This document shows positions 33,433 to 43,409 of a stretch of DNA of 64,000 nt, in pieces; the stretch's first letter is position 1, and the number at the start of each line of letters is the position of its first letter. The DNA comes from Stomoxys calcitrans (taxonomy: Eukaryota; Arthropoda; Insecta; Diptera; Muscidae): positions 152,936,941-153,000,940 of the forward strand of contig NC_081553.1 in assembly GCF_963082655.1 (NCBI RefSeq), read 5' to 3'. A model generated the notes under the pieces. That model was not told the DNA's origin, did no database searches, and was given only the letters and a program-made list of their open reading frames with translations. The position numbers were made by a program, and so were the translations under genes.

Positions 33433-34046
33433 AACAAGTAGGAGCGTGCTAAGTTCGGCCGGGCCGAATCTTATATACCCTCCACCATCGTCGCATCTGT
33501 CGAGTTCTTTGCGCAGTATCTGTTTTTAGGCAAACAAATTATAATGAATAAGGACGGAGGAGCAGCTATATCAGGTTATAGTCCGATTCGGAGCTCAAGA
33601 AGCGAAATCGGGAGATTGGTTTATATGGGAGCTATATCAAGCTATAGATCGATTCTGACCATATTGCACGCGTACGTTGAAGGCCATGGTAGGAGCCGTT
33701 GTACAATACAAATTTTGTGCCAAATCCGATGAGAATTGCGCTCTCTAGAGGCTCAAGAAGTCAAGACCCAAGATCGGACCGATTTGGACAAATGGACCGA
33801 TTTGGCCCATTTGCAATCCCAACCGACCTACACCAATAAGAAGTATTTCAAGCGGCTAGCTCTACTCCTTCAAAAGTTAGCGTGCTTTCGACAGACAGAC
33901 GGACGGACATGGCTAGTTCGACTTAAAATGTCACCACGATCAAGAATATATGTACTTTATGGGGGTTTAGACGCATATTTCGAGGTGTTACAAACAGAAT
34001 GACGAAATAAGTATACCCCCATCCTATGGCGGAGGGTATAAAAATG
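33433..34046 (+). mobile_element. Family T repeat, short copy
   Basis: Starts with AACAAGTAGGAGCGTGCTAAG and the palindrome TTCGGCCGGGCCGAA (33454-33468), then CTTATATACCCTCCACCAT. It has about two shortened units and the GACAGACGGACGGACATGG block, and ends GGCGGAGGGTATAAAAA. It is the nearest repeat upstream of the host exon. Confidence 0.72.
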
Positions 34047-34423
34047 TATTGTTATCTTTGAGATTTTTGTAGGGTTACAAACAAGTAATCGCCAAAAACA
34101 AGTTTTCAACTATAAAACAGCATCCGATATGTTTGCGGAAACACCAATCATATCTGCACTGCATACAATTTTGTCGTAACTTGGAATGTTGTGTCCGCAA
34201 ATGTTAAATTAAAATGCTGTTAATACAATAGATTGAATTAAACTGTTGATGCAGGCCTGAATACACTTATTGATGAATTTTTCCAATGATACAATGAAGA
34301 TAAAAAAATTAAATATGGGTCAATCGGTTATCGCTTCCGCATCATCCCTTGTTATTCTTACTAAACTCACACCAGAAAATTTTTGGAATATGTATTTAAT
34401 TGTATAATATTTACTTATTTCAG
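34047..34423 (+). other. Unique intron upstream of the host exon
   Basis: Non-repetitive AT-rich sequence leading into the acceptor. TTACTAAACTC at about 34358-34368 could serve as a branch site, although it is some 60 nt from the acceptor. The last 25 nt are pyrimidine-rich (TTTACTTATTTCAG) and end at AG 34422-34423. Confidence 0.5.
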
Positions 34424-34632
34424 ATCCAATTCAAGCGAAAGTGGTGTTAACTCTCCAAGTTCGCAGTGCCCATCAACAATGACTAGTCCGTATACTATGA
34501 GTTCAATTTACCATAGCCCAGGTGTGCAAAGTTACTGCGGGCCAACAGACAACTTGTCATTAGCGGGACACTATGGTGATATGCGGACATCTACCTGGTA
34601 CGGTTCTACAGCTAACGATCCAAGATTTGCAA
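34424..34632 (+). CDS. scro: Internal exon of a scarecrow/NKX2-1-type homeobox gene
   Basis: This 209-nt exon lies between TTACTTATTTCAG and GTAAGT. It begins with the third base of a codon and ends with the first base of one. It encodes SNSSESGVNSPSS, a Ser/Pro/Tyr-rich middle with SPYTMSSIYHSPGVQSYCGP, then DNLSLAGHYGDMRTSTWYGS and TANDPRFA. The GxWYG...DPRF-(A/P)-ISR block lies just N-terminal of the homeodomain in vertebrate NKX2-1 and fly Scarecrow. The leftover A plus TC from the next exon would give Ile, restoring the expected ISR. These proteins are nuclear NK2-class transcription factors acting in brain and pharynx development. The homeodomain and the start codon are not in this window. 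NK2.4 relatives cannot be excluded. The exon is intact, unlike everything around it. Confidence 0.78.
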
Positions 34633-34944
34633 GTAAGTTAAAAAGTTCATATTCGCAAAATTATTTTGAACCAGTGTACCATAGACCCTTTTAAAGGCAA
34701 CTACTCCCAAGAAGTGTCAAGGACTCTTAACGAGTCCTTTTTTATTGCATAAACATGCCTTAAAAAATCGAAGATATGCAAAATACTAGAAAAAGTAAAT
34801 GGTTTTGAGTGACTAATCATTTAAAATTAAACAAAGACAAACAAACAAATTCAGTCTTTAATTCATCCAAAAAGTAATATACCGAAACATCACAAAACAC
34901 GGACGAGGTAACGAATATTTAAAGTGTTTTGTTTATAAGGAAAG

Positions 34945-34996
<52 letters not shown>

Positions 34997-35261
34997 TTAT
35001 TTTTTTTTTTTTTTGATTTCCAACCCAAAAAAGTGTCTATATAAGGGTGGATCAATTTTTAAGGCCCAAACAATAAGAAAATTCTAAGAAGTCTTGCTGA
35101 AGAACCATGGGTGTTACATCAAAGTCTATCTTCCGGGTTTTAAGGACAAGAACTAGCGTGCTGTGTAAATTTCTATTATAAATTTCAAATTTTTTATTAT
35201 TGATATAGGTCATTTGGGATTGATTGTTAATGGACAAAATCTGTCAACGTTTAGATGTAGC
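34633..35261 (+). other. Unique intron downstream of the host exon
   Basis: Starts with the donor GTAAGTTA. At 34719-34726 and 34732-34739 an 8-bp perfect stem (AAGGACTC / GAGTCCTT) with a 5-nt loop is followed by a T-run. A (TA)n tract is at about 34950-34993 and a T-run at about 34998-35015. No gene is seen. Confidence 0.55.
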
Positions 35262-35347
35262 TCCCATATAAACCGATCGTCCGATTTGGCTGAAATTTGG
35301 TACTATGACCCCCAATGTCCGGTCAATAAGCTGATATAGCTCCCATA
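35262..35347 (-). repeat. Family T unit fragment
   Basis: GTAGCTCCCATATAAACCGATC and the following GATTTGGCTGAAATTTGG match reversed family T units. It is cut off by the LINE-B tail at 35348. Confidence 0.5.
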
Positions 35348-35423
35348 TTAGGTTAGGTTAGATTGAAAAGAGGGTCCAGTTATAAAAATACAAAAAAAGG
35401 AACCTCGAAAAAAAAACACAAAG

Positions 35424-35900
35424 TTAGTTCATGTCTGGTATAGTGTCCCCACCTAAGTGCCGGTATCTGCAAGACGCGAAAGCCGGGCAATGACAAAGGA
35501 AATGCTCCGAAGTCTCATCATCTTCCCCGCATGCCCTACACCTGCTATCACTTGTCTCACCGATTTTACATAACTGAGCTCGTAGTCCTATGTGTCCCGT
35601 TATGATACCAATAGCTATACTGAACTCCTTCTTACTTCCTTTCAGTAATAGCCTCGTCTTCTCATGATCTGGAGCCCCCACAGGATTTTTGCCGTCCTAC
35701 CGACCGTTTCGCTGTTCCACAATGTTGCATGCGCATTCGTCACCCACTCCCTTAACTCGGACAGGGTCGACCCGAAAAGCTTCGGGTTAACCAAGTTTGT
35801 TGACGGCAATTCTCTGGCCTTCACCGCCAAATCGTCTGCCCTTTCATTCCATTAATCTCCTTCTTACACTGCAAGACTTCGCGACCTTAACGTCCTGGTT
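35424..35900 (-). pseudogene. LINE-B RNase H tail and Cys/His domain
   Basis: Frame 35830-35642 reads AVKARELPSTNLVNPKLFGS and the trailing WVTNAHATLWNSETVGRTAK. After a one-base shift, frame 35681-35424 continues TRLLLKGSKKEFSIAIGIIT, GHIGLRAQLCKIG and RCRACGEDDETSEHFLCHCP, ending GGDTIPDMN. The same region is intact in one frame at 48257-48832. CRAC-x-H-x-C is a putative zinc site. Confidence 0.78.
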
Positions 35901-36239
35901 GTAATTGCCCTTATAGCAATTTTACTGTCCGTAAAGATGCTCACACTCGACGTCCTCGCTTTAGTGCCAACTCACGCATTCCGAGATCGCCCGGATCTTC
36001 GCCTGCAGGACCGTATTATGGTCAGACCCCCAGGTCCTCCCTGTTCCCTAGCTTTGATCCATTCGTTTTTCCAGACGGCAATATTAGGGTTCCTTCAGTC
36101 CAAGACTGTGCCGCTGGCAGCAGTGACTCGCACTCGAAATCAAGTATCGTCTCAGGCATCCGATCGGAAACCTCTTCCTTTCCTTCCAGGTTTTCTATCA
36201 CCGCCTCGATTATAACGCGATGGTATATGCTGCTCCAAT

Positions 36240-37290
36240 CGTCTTAAGTTTCACTGCCGCAGAGGCTGCTTCACATTTAATCTGTTCCTTAATCCTAGTG
36301 GGCGTGGTCCTCATCGCTTCGCCTATGCCAAGACAACTTGTTGTATGGTCCTAACGTTGCACTGGTTCTCCATAGCAGTCCACCAAATAGCTGAGGCATA
36401 GGTATTGGTCTAATTACACTTCTGTAGAGCCAGTGGACTATCCTCGGATTCAGTCGCCATTTCGAGCTACATAGTGCCCAACATCTGTGAGCCCTCTCAG
36501 TAGGCTCCTGAATGTGACACTTTTAATTCAGTTTCCTATCCAAGATCCCTCCTAAGTATTTGACCTTGTCAAATATCGAAAACGTTTTAAACGAAAACTT
36601 GGTGCATCAAATTGGCCCACCTTCGTCTTCCTCTTGAACAGGCATATTTCACTCTTCTTTGGGTTAACAATAAGACCCCTAGGTCTAGCCAAGTCATATG
36701 CAAGACTCTTCTGCATAGCTGGTTCGGATCCTTACCTTTAAGAAGTATTATAACATCGTTTACATAGCAGACGGATTCAAATCCCTCCTCTGTCAGCATC
36801 CGTAATAGGTTACTTATGGTGGCCTCCCAAAAGGATTGGCGATAAAACGTCTCCTTGTGGCGTGTCCTGTGCCACTTTCTCCCTAATATTTATGTCATGG
36901 CACCAGCAATTTTTCATCTGTTCCCTGGCCTGGTATCCACAATGCGTTCTATGGTTTGGAGTTGAAAGGACTTAAGGCTTATAGGCCTTTGGTGTTGTCT
37001 TAGGCACGCTGTGAAAATAGTGGCCAGATGAGGTGCCACATAGTCGGCCTGCTTTTGTAGTTACGCCGGAAATATTCCATCAGGGGCGGTCGATATAAAT
37101 GGTTTGAAGCTTCTCAGGGCTTCCTTGAAGATAAATTCCGTTATGATAAACCTTCGATCAACCTCATTATTCCAATATTCCGGAGTACTCGTGAGTCCTG
37201 TCGTATTCTGTGGAAAATGCGTTATCATCAAAAGCCTCAACATGTCCTCCATTGTCTCTGCTCTCACTCCCATGTCGTCTACTAAAGTGC
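36240..37290 (-). pseudogene. LINE-B reverse transcriptase, decayed
   Basis: In sense order the minus strand gives AETMEDMLRLLMITHFPQNT, then EALRSFKPFISTAPDGIFPA (37273-37061; usually SPGPDGIFP), a stretch from which the FLDIEGAFNN region has been lost, TPQGDVLSPILW-like text near 36850 in a broken frame, and FESVCYVNDVIILLKGKD (36799-36730; the box is YVND where YADD is expected). The thumb then decays. Loss of the first catalytic aspartate of the box, plus frameshifts, makes it inactive. Confidence 0.72.
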
Positions 37291-37990
37291 CATTTTGGAT
37301 ATGGGTTTTTGGGAAAAACTTTTACATCTTGGCGGCGTCATTAACGCTATCGACCAGGTCGCAGAAAAGCTTCTAGGAGGCACATTTTGCCGCTCTGGTA
37401 ATCTTATTGTATTCCTTGAGCCGTTCGTAATCCACATTAAAATTATGCTCTTCGAGAGATCTGATACTCTTCTCAGCTTCCGTTGAAATTATTGGAATGT
37501 CAGTTGTACCCCTTCCAGCATCCTGCACTCTCGCCGGATTGCGCTGCCGGTACATACTCATCTGTCTCCTTCGCCGTGCCCTGGATCGCTTTCCCGGTCT
37601 GATAGTGAGCTTAGCAAAGTCATCGCTCACCTCTGCCATTATCCTCCTGCCCTTATCTCTCGATTGTGAATCCGAGCCGAAAACACCCTTCACCTAAAGG
37701 CTGGGGACGAACTGTGCATCCCTCTGGTTTATACGTCCCTTCCTCATTAATAAGTCTGACGACTAGTATTGCGCTTAAATCATTTATCTTGACTACAGGT
37801 GGCGGGGCACCCACACCTATAGGAGGGGAGGACAACATAGTGCCGCCTGACGCCACTACCGCAGATGTTGGGTCTTTGGAGTTAATTTTAAGCCTACTCT
37901 AAAAAGGCTTTCAAATGTCTTCGTAATAGGTAGTACCTATTCCGAGATACGGATATTTTTCTTTGAGGAGCAAATTGAAAACATGTCCGC

Positions 37991-38779
37991 TCCACTCAAC
38001 GGCTACTTTGAAAAAATTTGTTTCTCTTTCGGGACTTAATGATCGACGACTTTTTGCAATGGAAAAAATAAGGCCAGAGATAACAACACACCAACCACTG
38101 TGGCACACGTTTCGTCCTGGATTAAGTGACTTTTCAACCACATTAGGTGTGGAGGTTTCACAATCCATACAATATACCGCGAAAATATTACGATGTAACT
38201 GTCAATCTAATCCAGATTGACATCTATCACATCAGTACGTGTTTTTTTTTTGCAGTGGCGGACTTTTTTTATACGACTACAATTGTTTCCATGGCTTACA
38301 CATGTTACTGTGCGTATTTTGGATGTTGTTTTGGTGGCTTCGAACGCTAAAAAACTGCAACTATCACTTTCCGAATTTACCATCCGCATTCGTCCGAGCT
38401 GCTCAAAATTCTGCCTGCTCTTTGCAATGTTAAAAAACTTTAAAAATATTGTGTGAGAAATTTCTATACTAGAAAACAACAGCAATTATATGCAAGCATA
38501 AGTGCTTGCTTGTGGTTATCTTCTTGTTTACGTGCACTTTGACGTGCAATAGTGTGCGTATTTTGCCAATCACTGGTATATACCAGTGGTGATCAAAACA
38601 CACACATAACAGCACATATTTTTGTACACAAAAACAAAAGCCCCTGGGCTTGAATATATTACACACATTACCACATTACCATTACACTGAAATACTCACC
38701 CTTTTTTCCTAGTAGGAGAGACACAAAAGAATAATTAGTGGTTCGTTAAACAAATCATCATTTGAGGCGATTGAAATCC
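37991..38779. other. Unassigned spacer, possibly LINE 5' flank
   Basis: No gene is recognised. Several short overlapping frames on both strands (38147-38485) lack family features. Around 38682-38740 it resembles 24330-24375, an unclassified shared repeat. Confidence 0.35.
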
Positions 38780-39740
38780 TTTTGTCATTAAATAGTTTTT
38801 GGTTTTACAACAAAAGAAATGTCCTTTTACCGCAGCCGAAGCTGAAGCGAAACGTTACACAGTTGGTCCAGTTAAGAACTTTTACACAGTAAGAAAAAGA
38901 CAAACCTTACTAATAGAAGGGGAGATTCGCAATATTGGGAAAGAGTTCCGCAGTCTTTTTAACAGAGCACGTCATAAAAAAGCGGAAGTTTATTGCGATG
39001 TGTATAACACACGGCTCAAGGAATACAATAATATTACCAGAGCCGCAAAACGTGCCTCCTGGAAGCATTAATTACGCCGCCAAGATAAAGTTTTTCTCAA
39101 AAACCCATGTCCAAACTGAAACTTTAGCAGACGACATGGGAGTGAGTGCAGAGACAACGGAGGACATGTTGAGGCTTTTGATGAAAATCCATTTTCCACA
39201 GGATACGAAATGACTCGGAGACACCGGAATATTGGAATAATGACGTTGATCGAAGATTTATAAAAACGAAATTTATGGTGAAGCAATCGTTGAGGAGCTT
39301 CAAATCATTTAAGTCACCCGGGCCTGATGGAATATTTCCGGGGTTACTACAGAAAGAGGCAGACTATCTGGAGCCTCATCTGGCAAACATTTTGACAGCG
39401 TGCCTAGGACTTGCATATACTCCGAAAGCCTGGCAGGAGGCAAGGGTGGTGTTTATACCCAAGCCCGGCAAGGCAAGTTATGCGACACCAAAAGCCTACA
39501 CCATGGAACGTATTGTGGACACCATGATAAAGAGTATGACATCCAGCGAAATGCTCAAATACAAACATCATGCCGATGTCAAGGGAAGGTCGGTGGAGAC
39601 TGCCCTGCACGAGGTTGTACATAAAATAGAGGAATCCTTCGATGCCAAAACGTACACACTAGCGGTATGCATAGACATCGAGGGGGCTTTTAACAATGTG
39701 CGGACCGACACTCTGATCCAATCCTTAGATCAGTACCGGG
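38780..39740 (+). pseudogene. LINE-B copy, linker and RT fingers
   Basis: Plus-strand fragment. KKAEVYCDVYNTRLKEYNNI and TRAAKRASWKH (frame 38799-39071) lead, after a shift, to AAKIKFFSKTHVQTETLADD and TTEDMLRLLMKIHFPQDT. RT follows in an open frame 39275-39787: SPGPDGIFPGLLQKEADYL, AWQEARVVFIPKPGK and AVCIDIEGAFNNVRTDTL. The frame runs directly from YATPKAY into TMERIVD. The YRPISLTSFLLK-type finger motif normally between them is absent without a frame break, an in-frame deletion of about 12 codons. The copy stops near 39740. Confidence 0.78.
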
Positions 39741-39836
39741 TATATTGTCGTATATTCTTCCACTTATATCTTCCGATACAAAGGTAATATATAGTACCTC
39801 CTGCCTGTTTCTGGTACTAAAGGTCGGTTTATCCCC
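39741..39836 (-). pseudogene. LINE-A endonuclease scrap
   Basis: The minus strand reads GDKPTFSTRNRQEVLYITFV followed by SEDISGRIYDNI, matching the endonuclease stretch of LINE-A near 23010-23090. It is wedged between LINE-B and the following Helitron. Confidence 0.6.
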
Positions 39837-41449
39837 TTCTTTTACTTTATATGGAACAAAAGTTTCCTTGGAATATTTATTTTCGACAATTAAAGATTTT
39901 TTAGCGAAATACCATGCTACGAAAATATTATACCGCTTGACTAACAGTTTAACAATATAAGTGCCTTTATCTGAAATATGAAGAAAATTGGTTCCGTAAA
40001 TGGGTATCAATTCTTACTCTACCCCCCAATACTTTTCATTTAGGCCCACATTGTCATGGTCGGTAAATATGCCCAATTTAGGGGTTTTTTGGGGATTGGA
40101 ATGGTCGCCCAAACACTAAGCCCGGAAAATTGACCAGCAAGTGCTATATTCGCATATATCTATATATCATTTGTTTGAACCCCAGATTGCCATTGGCTTC
40201 AAAATTGGATATCAAATTCGTTTTCAAATCTCATTTAAACTCCTTATTGCTCCGGTTTGGGGTATTGGCCCTAAAAACTATAAATATTTAGTTCCACTTT
40301 CTTTAAGACCCAAATTGTCTTGGTGAGCAAATACGTCCTATTTGGGGGTTGTTATGGTAATGGGACGTCTCCTAGACAGTTGGTCCCTAATGTTGATATC
40401 AGATACGTGGTATACTCCCAAATACCTTCAATTTGAGCCCCATATTTCCATAGTCGGCAAACATGACCGGCTTGGGGGGTGTTTTGGGGGATGGGCGGCC
40501 CCTCAGTGAGTTGGCCTTGAAAATATATATCGGATTCTTGTTATACTTTAAAAACCCTATTATTTGAGCCTCATGTTGCAAAAGTCAGCAAATGCTTCCT
40601 ATTTGGGTGGTGTTGTGGGGGTGGTGTGGCCCCATAGACACTTTTCCCAAATATTGATATCAGATTCGTGCTTTACTCCCAAAGACCTTTCATTTGAGCC
40701 CCATATTGCTATGGTCGTAAATTTGTCCCCATTGGGTGATGTTTTAGGGGAGAGGCGGCCCCCCAAACACTTGGTCCCATATTTTGATATCAGATTCGAA
40801 TTGTACACTCAAATACCTTTCATTTAAGCCCCATATTCCCATGGTCAGTAAATAAGTCCTGTTTGGGGTTGTTTTGGGGAAGGGGTGGAGCCCCAGAAAC
40901 GTGGTCCCACATTTGGATATCAGATTTGTATTGTACTCGTAAATACCTTTCATTTGAGTCCCATATTGCCATGGTCGGTAAATACGTCCGATTTGGGGGT
41001 GTTTTGGGGCTTGGGGTGGTTCCCCTAGCACTTGGTGCGACAATTTGATATCAGATACGTTTTCCTATCCAAAATACCTTTCATTTGAGTCCCATATTGT
41101 CGTGATTCGTCTAAATATAAGTTTGGTGGGTTTTAGGGTGGGGCGACCCCCAAGGTACCCCATCCGAAATTTGGCTCCCAAATTTTTATTTTTAGGGTAA
41201 TATATAAGAGAACGCAAAATATCGCTTAAATCGCACCAGCAATCTCCGAGATCTGGCGTTTCTGAAAATTAGGGTAAGGGGGAGGGTTCGCACCCCCTTC
41301 AGATATCAAAAAATGTGGTACCCTATTTTCACCACGGGATCATTAAGCACCATCTGTGAAAATTTCAAGAAAATCGGTTCAGCCGTTTCTGAGTCTATAA
41401 GGAACACACAAACATTCAAACAAACACAAATTAATTTTTATATATAAGA
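39837..41449 (-). mobile_element. Helitron-like element lacking the CTAG end
   Basis: The sense-strand TC start (TCTTATATATAAAAATTAAT) is at 41449 after an A. The conserved block AGAAACGCCAGATCTCGGAG and the array of 130-bp units (about 40000-41140) follow. The other end is cut just short of the GC-rich terminus, at 39837. Confidence 0.7.
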
Positions 41450-42645
41450 TTAAAAATGCAGCTCACCCCTTTCGTTTACATCCGAACTCCCCCATATCGT
41501 GTGATGTGCATTAGCATCACTTCCTACAATGAGGATTTTCTTCCCTACAGAAGCAGCTTCAACCAGCGACTTAAGGTTTGAAGGCGGCATTTCTGAATCG
41601 TGTGCATTTTTTGGGAAGCGTGCCGGTAATGAGACTTGTTTATTTAAAGGCTGGCTACTACTAAATCTTCAGTGCTTAGCGACGGAAGAAGAAAAACTTT
41701 TAGACTACTCTTTGCAAGAATACAGGCTCTGTGTCTCCCATTCCCCGTACAATGGTGGAGATTTATCTGTAGAAAGCGGACCATAGTCAGGATTCAGAAC
41801 ATCCACCACTGTTGTGTTAGCCTCGTCTTCTGACTCCACCAAGAGTTCATCACAAGATTCGTTAGAACTTGTCATGATGAGCTTCCATACGCATCCAGGG
41901 GCAGGTGTTAAAGCTGTTGAACCACTCTTCCACTGGACACTTGCGATGTGCACGATTTTCCCTTAGATTCTTCGCTTATTGCTGCTGTCGAAGTACTTTC
42001 TGAGTTCCGTGCACTTTAAGCCCAGTCCAACTTTGTGACCCACCAACTTAGAGCTTGTTGGGTCCCGTTTCGATGCCATCCGCTCCTGTCTCGATTGTGG
42101 CAGGGGGATTTTCAGTCTCCTGCAATCCGCCATACTTTAGCGATGTGTTCGATAGTTCCTCAGCAAGTGTTCAGTGTTCAAGTGTTCAAGATCTGAGGGA
42201 ATCCTTGGTCTATTATTCAAACCTCTTAAAGAGCGTGTTGGCTTGCCGGAGAAGGCCGATGGCCTAGGCAAATTATAGACTCGAACCAGGTGTCTTCGTC
42301 AAAAGCCCCTGCTGACCAGTCGTCGAGTGGAGCCTGGAGCAGCCAATCCACCAGTCGAGGTATCAGTAGCAGACAACATACTACGGCCTGATACAACCAC
42401 CGCAGCTGGTGGGTCTTTGGAGTCCATTCTAAGCCTACTCCCGGGCTCTAGATGTGCCGCTCCACTGGAAACAGACCCAGATCATCAACCGCCCAATGGA
42501 TACCTCTATCGCAGCTTTCTTTAAGTGACTTAAATTTTGCTTCCAAAAGTAATGACCTATTACGAGTTATACGAAACTTCTTGTGGAGTGAAATAACAAT
42601 ACGTCCGCTCCACTCAACGGTTCATGGGTCACCTAGACTTGCGCC
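41450..42645 (-). pseudogene. LINE-A copy, ORF1 and endonuclease part
   Basis: Minus-strand remnant. In sense order: 5' UTR and ORF1 start near 42640-42300 with the MDSKDP-type start and AGSRAG-like text, a linker with TIETGADGIETGPNK-like residues (42110-42050), KSGSTALTPAPGCVWKLIMT (41930-41870) and EDEANTTVVDVLNPDYGPLS. The endonuclease follows in shifting frames, with GTGNGRHRACILAK-like text near 41745 and a DANAHHTIWGSSDVNERGE-like region near 41510-41465. The last of these holds catalytic D, N and H. Heavily broken. Confidence 0.68.
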
Positions 42646-43009
42646 TTCTTATAAATTGAGCCTTCTTATAAATTGAGTATAAACTGAGCACGTGGAACAT
42701 CAATTAGATTTGTTAAAAATATATGTTATCTTATCCCACGTGCAGAAATTTTGGATTGGAACAAATTTCACGATTTTTTTTTTAAAAAATAGTGGATATG
42801 GAACAAATTTACATCTCAATGTCTCAGGAACTAAGAGAGACACGTCAAAATCTTGAAAATTCTGAAAGTTAGTATCTTAAAATCCTAGAAAGTGATCCTA
42901 ACTCAAAAAAGCCGAAGATGGCTTATGGAACAAGATAACACTAGGCCGACAATATAGTACCAGTTATAAGAGTTTTATTTTTGAATTTTGGCAAATGACA
43001 GCGACAAAT
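42646..43009. other. Unassigned spacer
   Basis: AT-rich, with a T-run near 42777. A phrase near 42955-43000 (ATAGTACCAGTTATAA, then GAATTTTGGCAAAT) resembles 56415-56445, so a diffuse repeat may be shared. No gene. Confidence 0.35.
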
Positions 43010-43400
43010 TTGTTGGTATTATGTCCCCACCTAAGTGCCGCTGTCTGTTAGTCGCGAAAACCGGGCAAAGACATAGGAAACGCTCCAACGTGTCACCATC
43101 TTCCCGTAAGTCTACATATGCTATCGCTTGCTGCCCTGATTTTGCATAATTGAGCTCGTAAACCTTTGTGTACAGTTATGTTATCGAAAGCTTTGACCTC
43201 CTGCTTGCTGCTCAGTAATAGCCTCGTCTTCTCACGATCTTGTAATAGGATTTTCGTCGTCCTACCGACCGTTTCGCTGTTTCACAGGGTTGCATGCGCA
43301 TTCGTCGAACACGCCCTTTACTCGGACTGCGTCGACCCGAAAGGCTTCGGGTTAAACAAGTTTATTGACGAACATCGGTCCACCAATCGGAGATTTTCTT
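43010..43400 (-). pseudogene. LINE-B RNase H/Cys-His fragment
   Basis: Minus-strand match to the LINE-B C-terminal region: INKLVNPKPFGSTQSKLREW-like text (43370-43300), WNSETVGRTTKILLQ-like (43280-43250) and the Cys/His block in broken frames near 43130-43020. It is cut at 43400 by the LINE-C 5' part. Confidence 0.65.
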
Positions 43401-43409
43401 TGCAAATTG

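Larger units (their letters stand above)
35348..37990 (-). mobile_element. LINE-B copy, 5' to 3' but internally deleted
   Basis: Minus-strand element from a 5' UTR near 37990 to a (CCTAA)n tail at 35361-35348. In sense order: ORF1 start with MASGGTMLSSPPIGVGAPPP (37856), a basic ORF1 segment ending RLKEYNKITRAAKCAS (37693-37373), the KTHVQTETLVDD-type linker region (37300-37080), RT (37080-36240), and RNase H with the C-terminal Cys/His block (35900-35424). The endonuclease is mostly missing. ORF2 is broken throughout. Confidence 0.78.
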
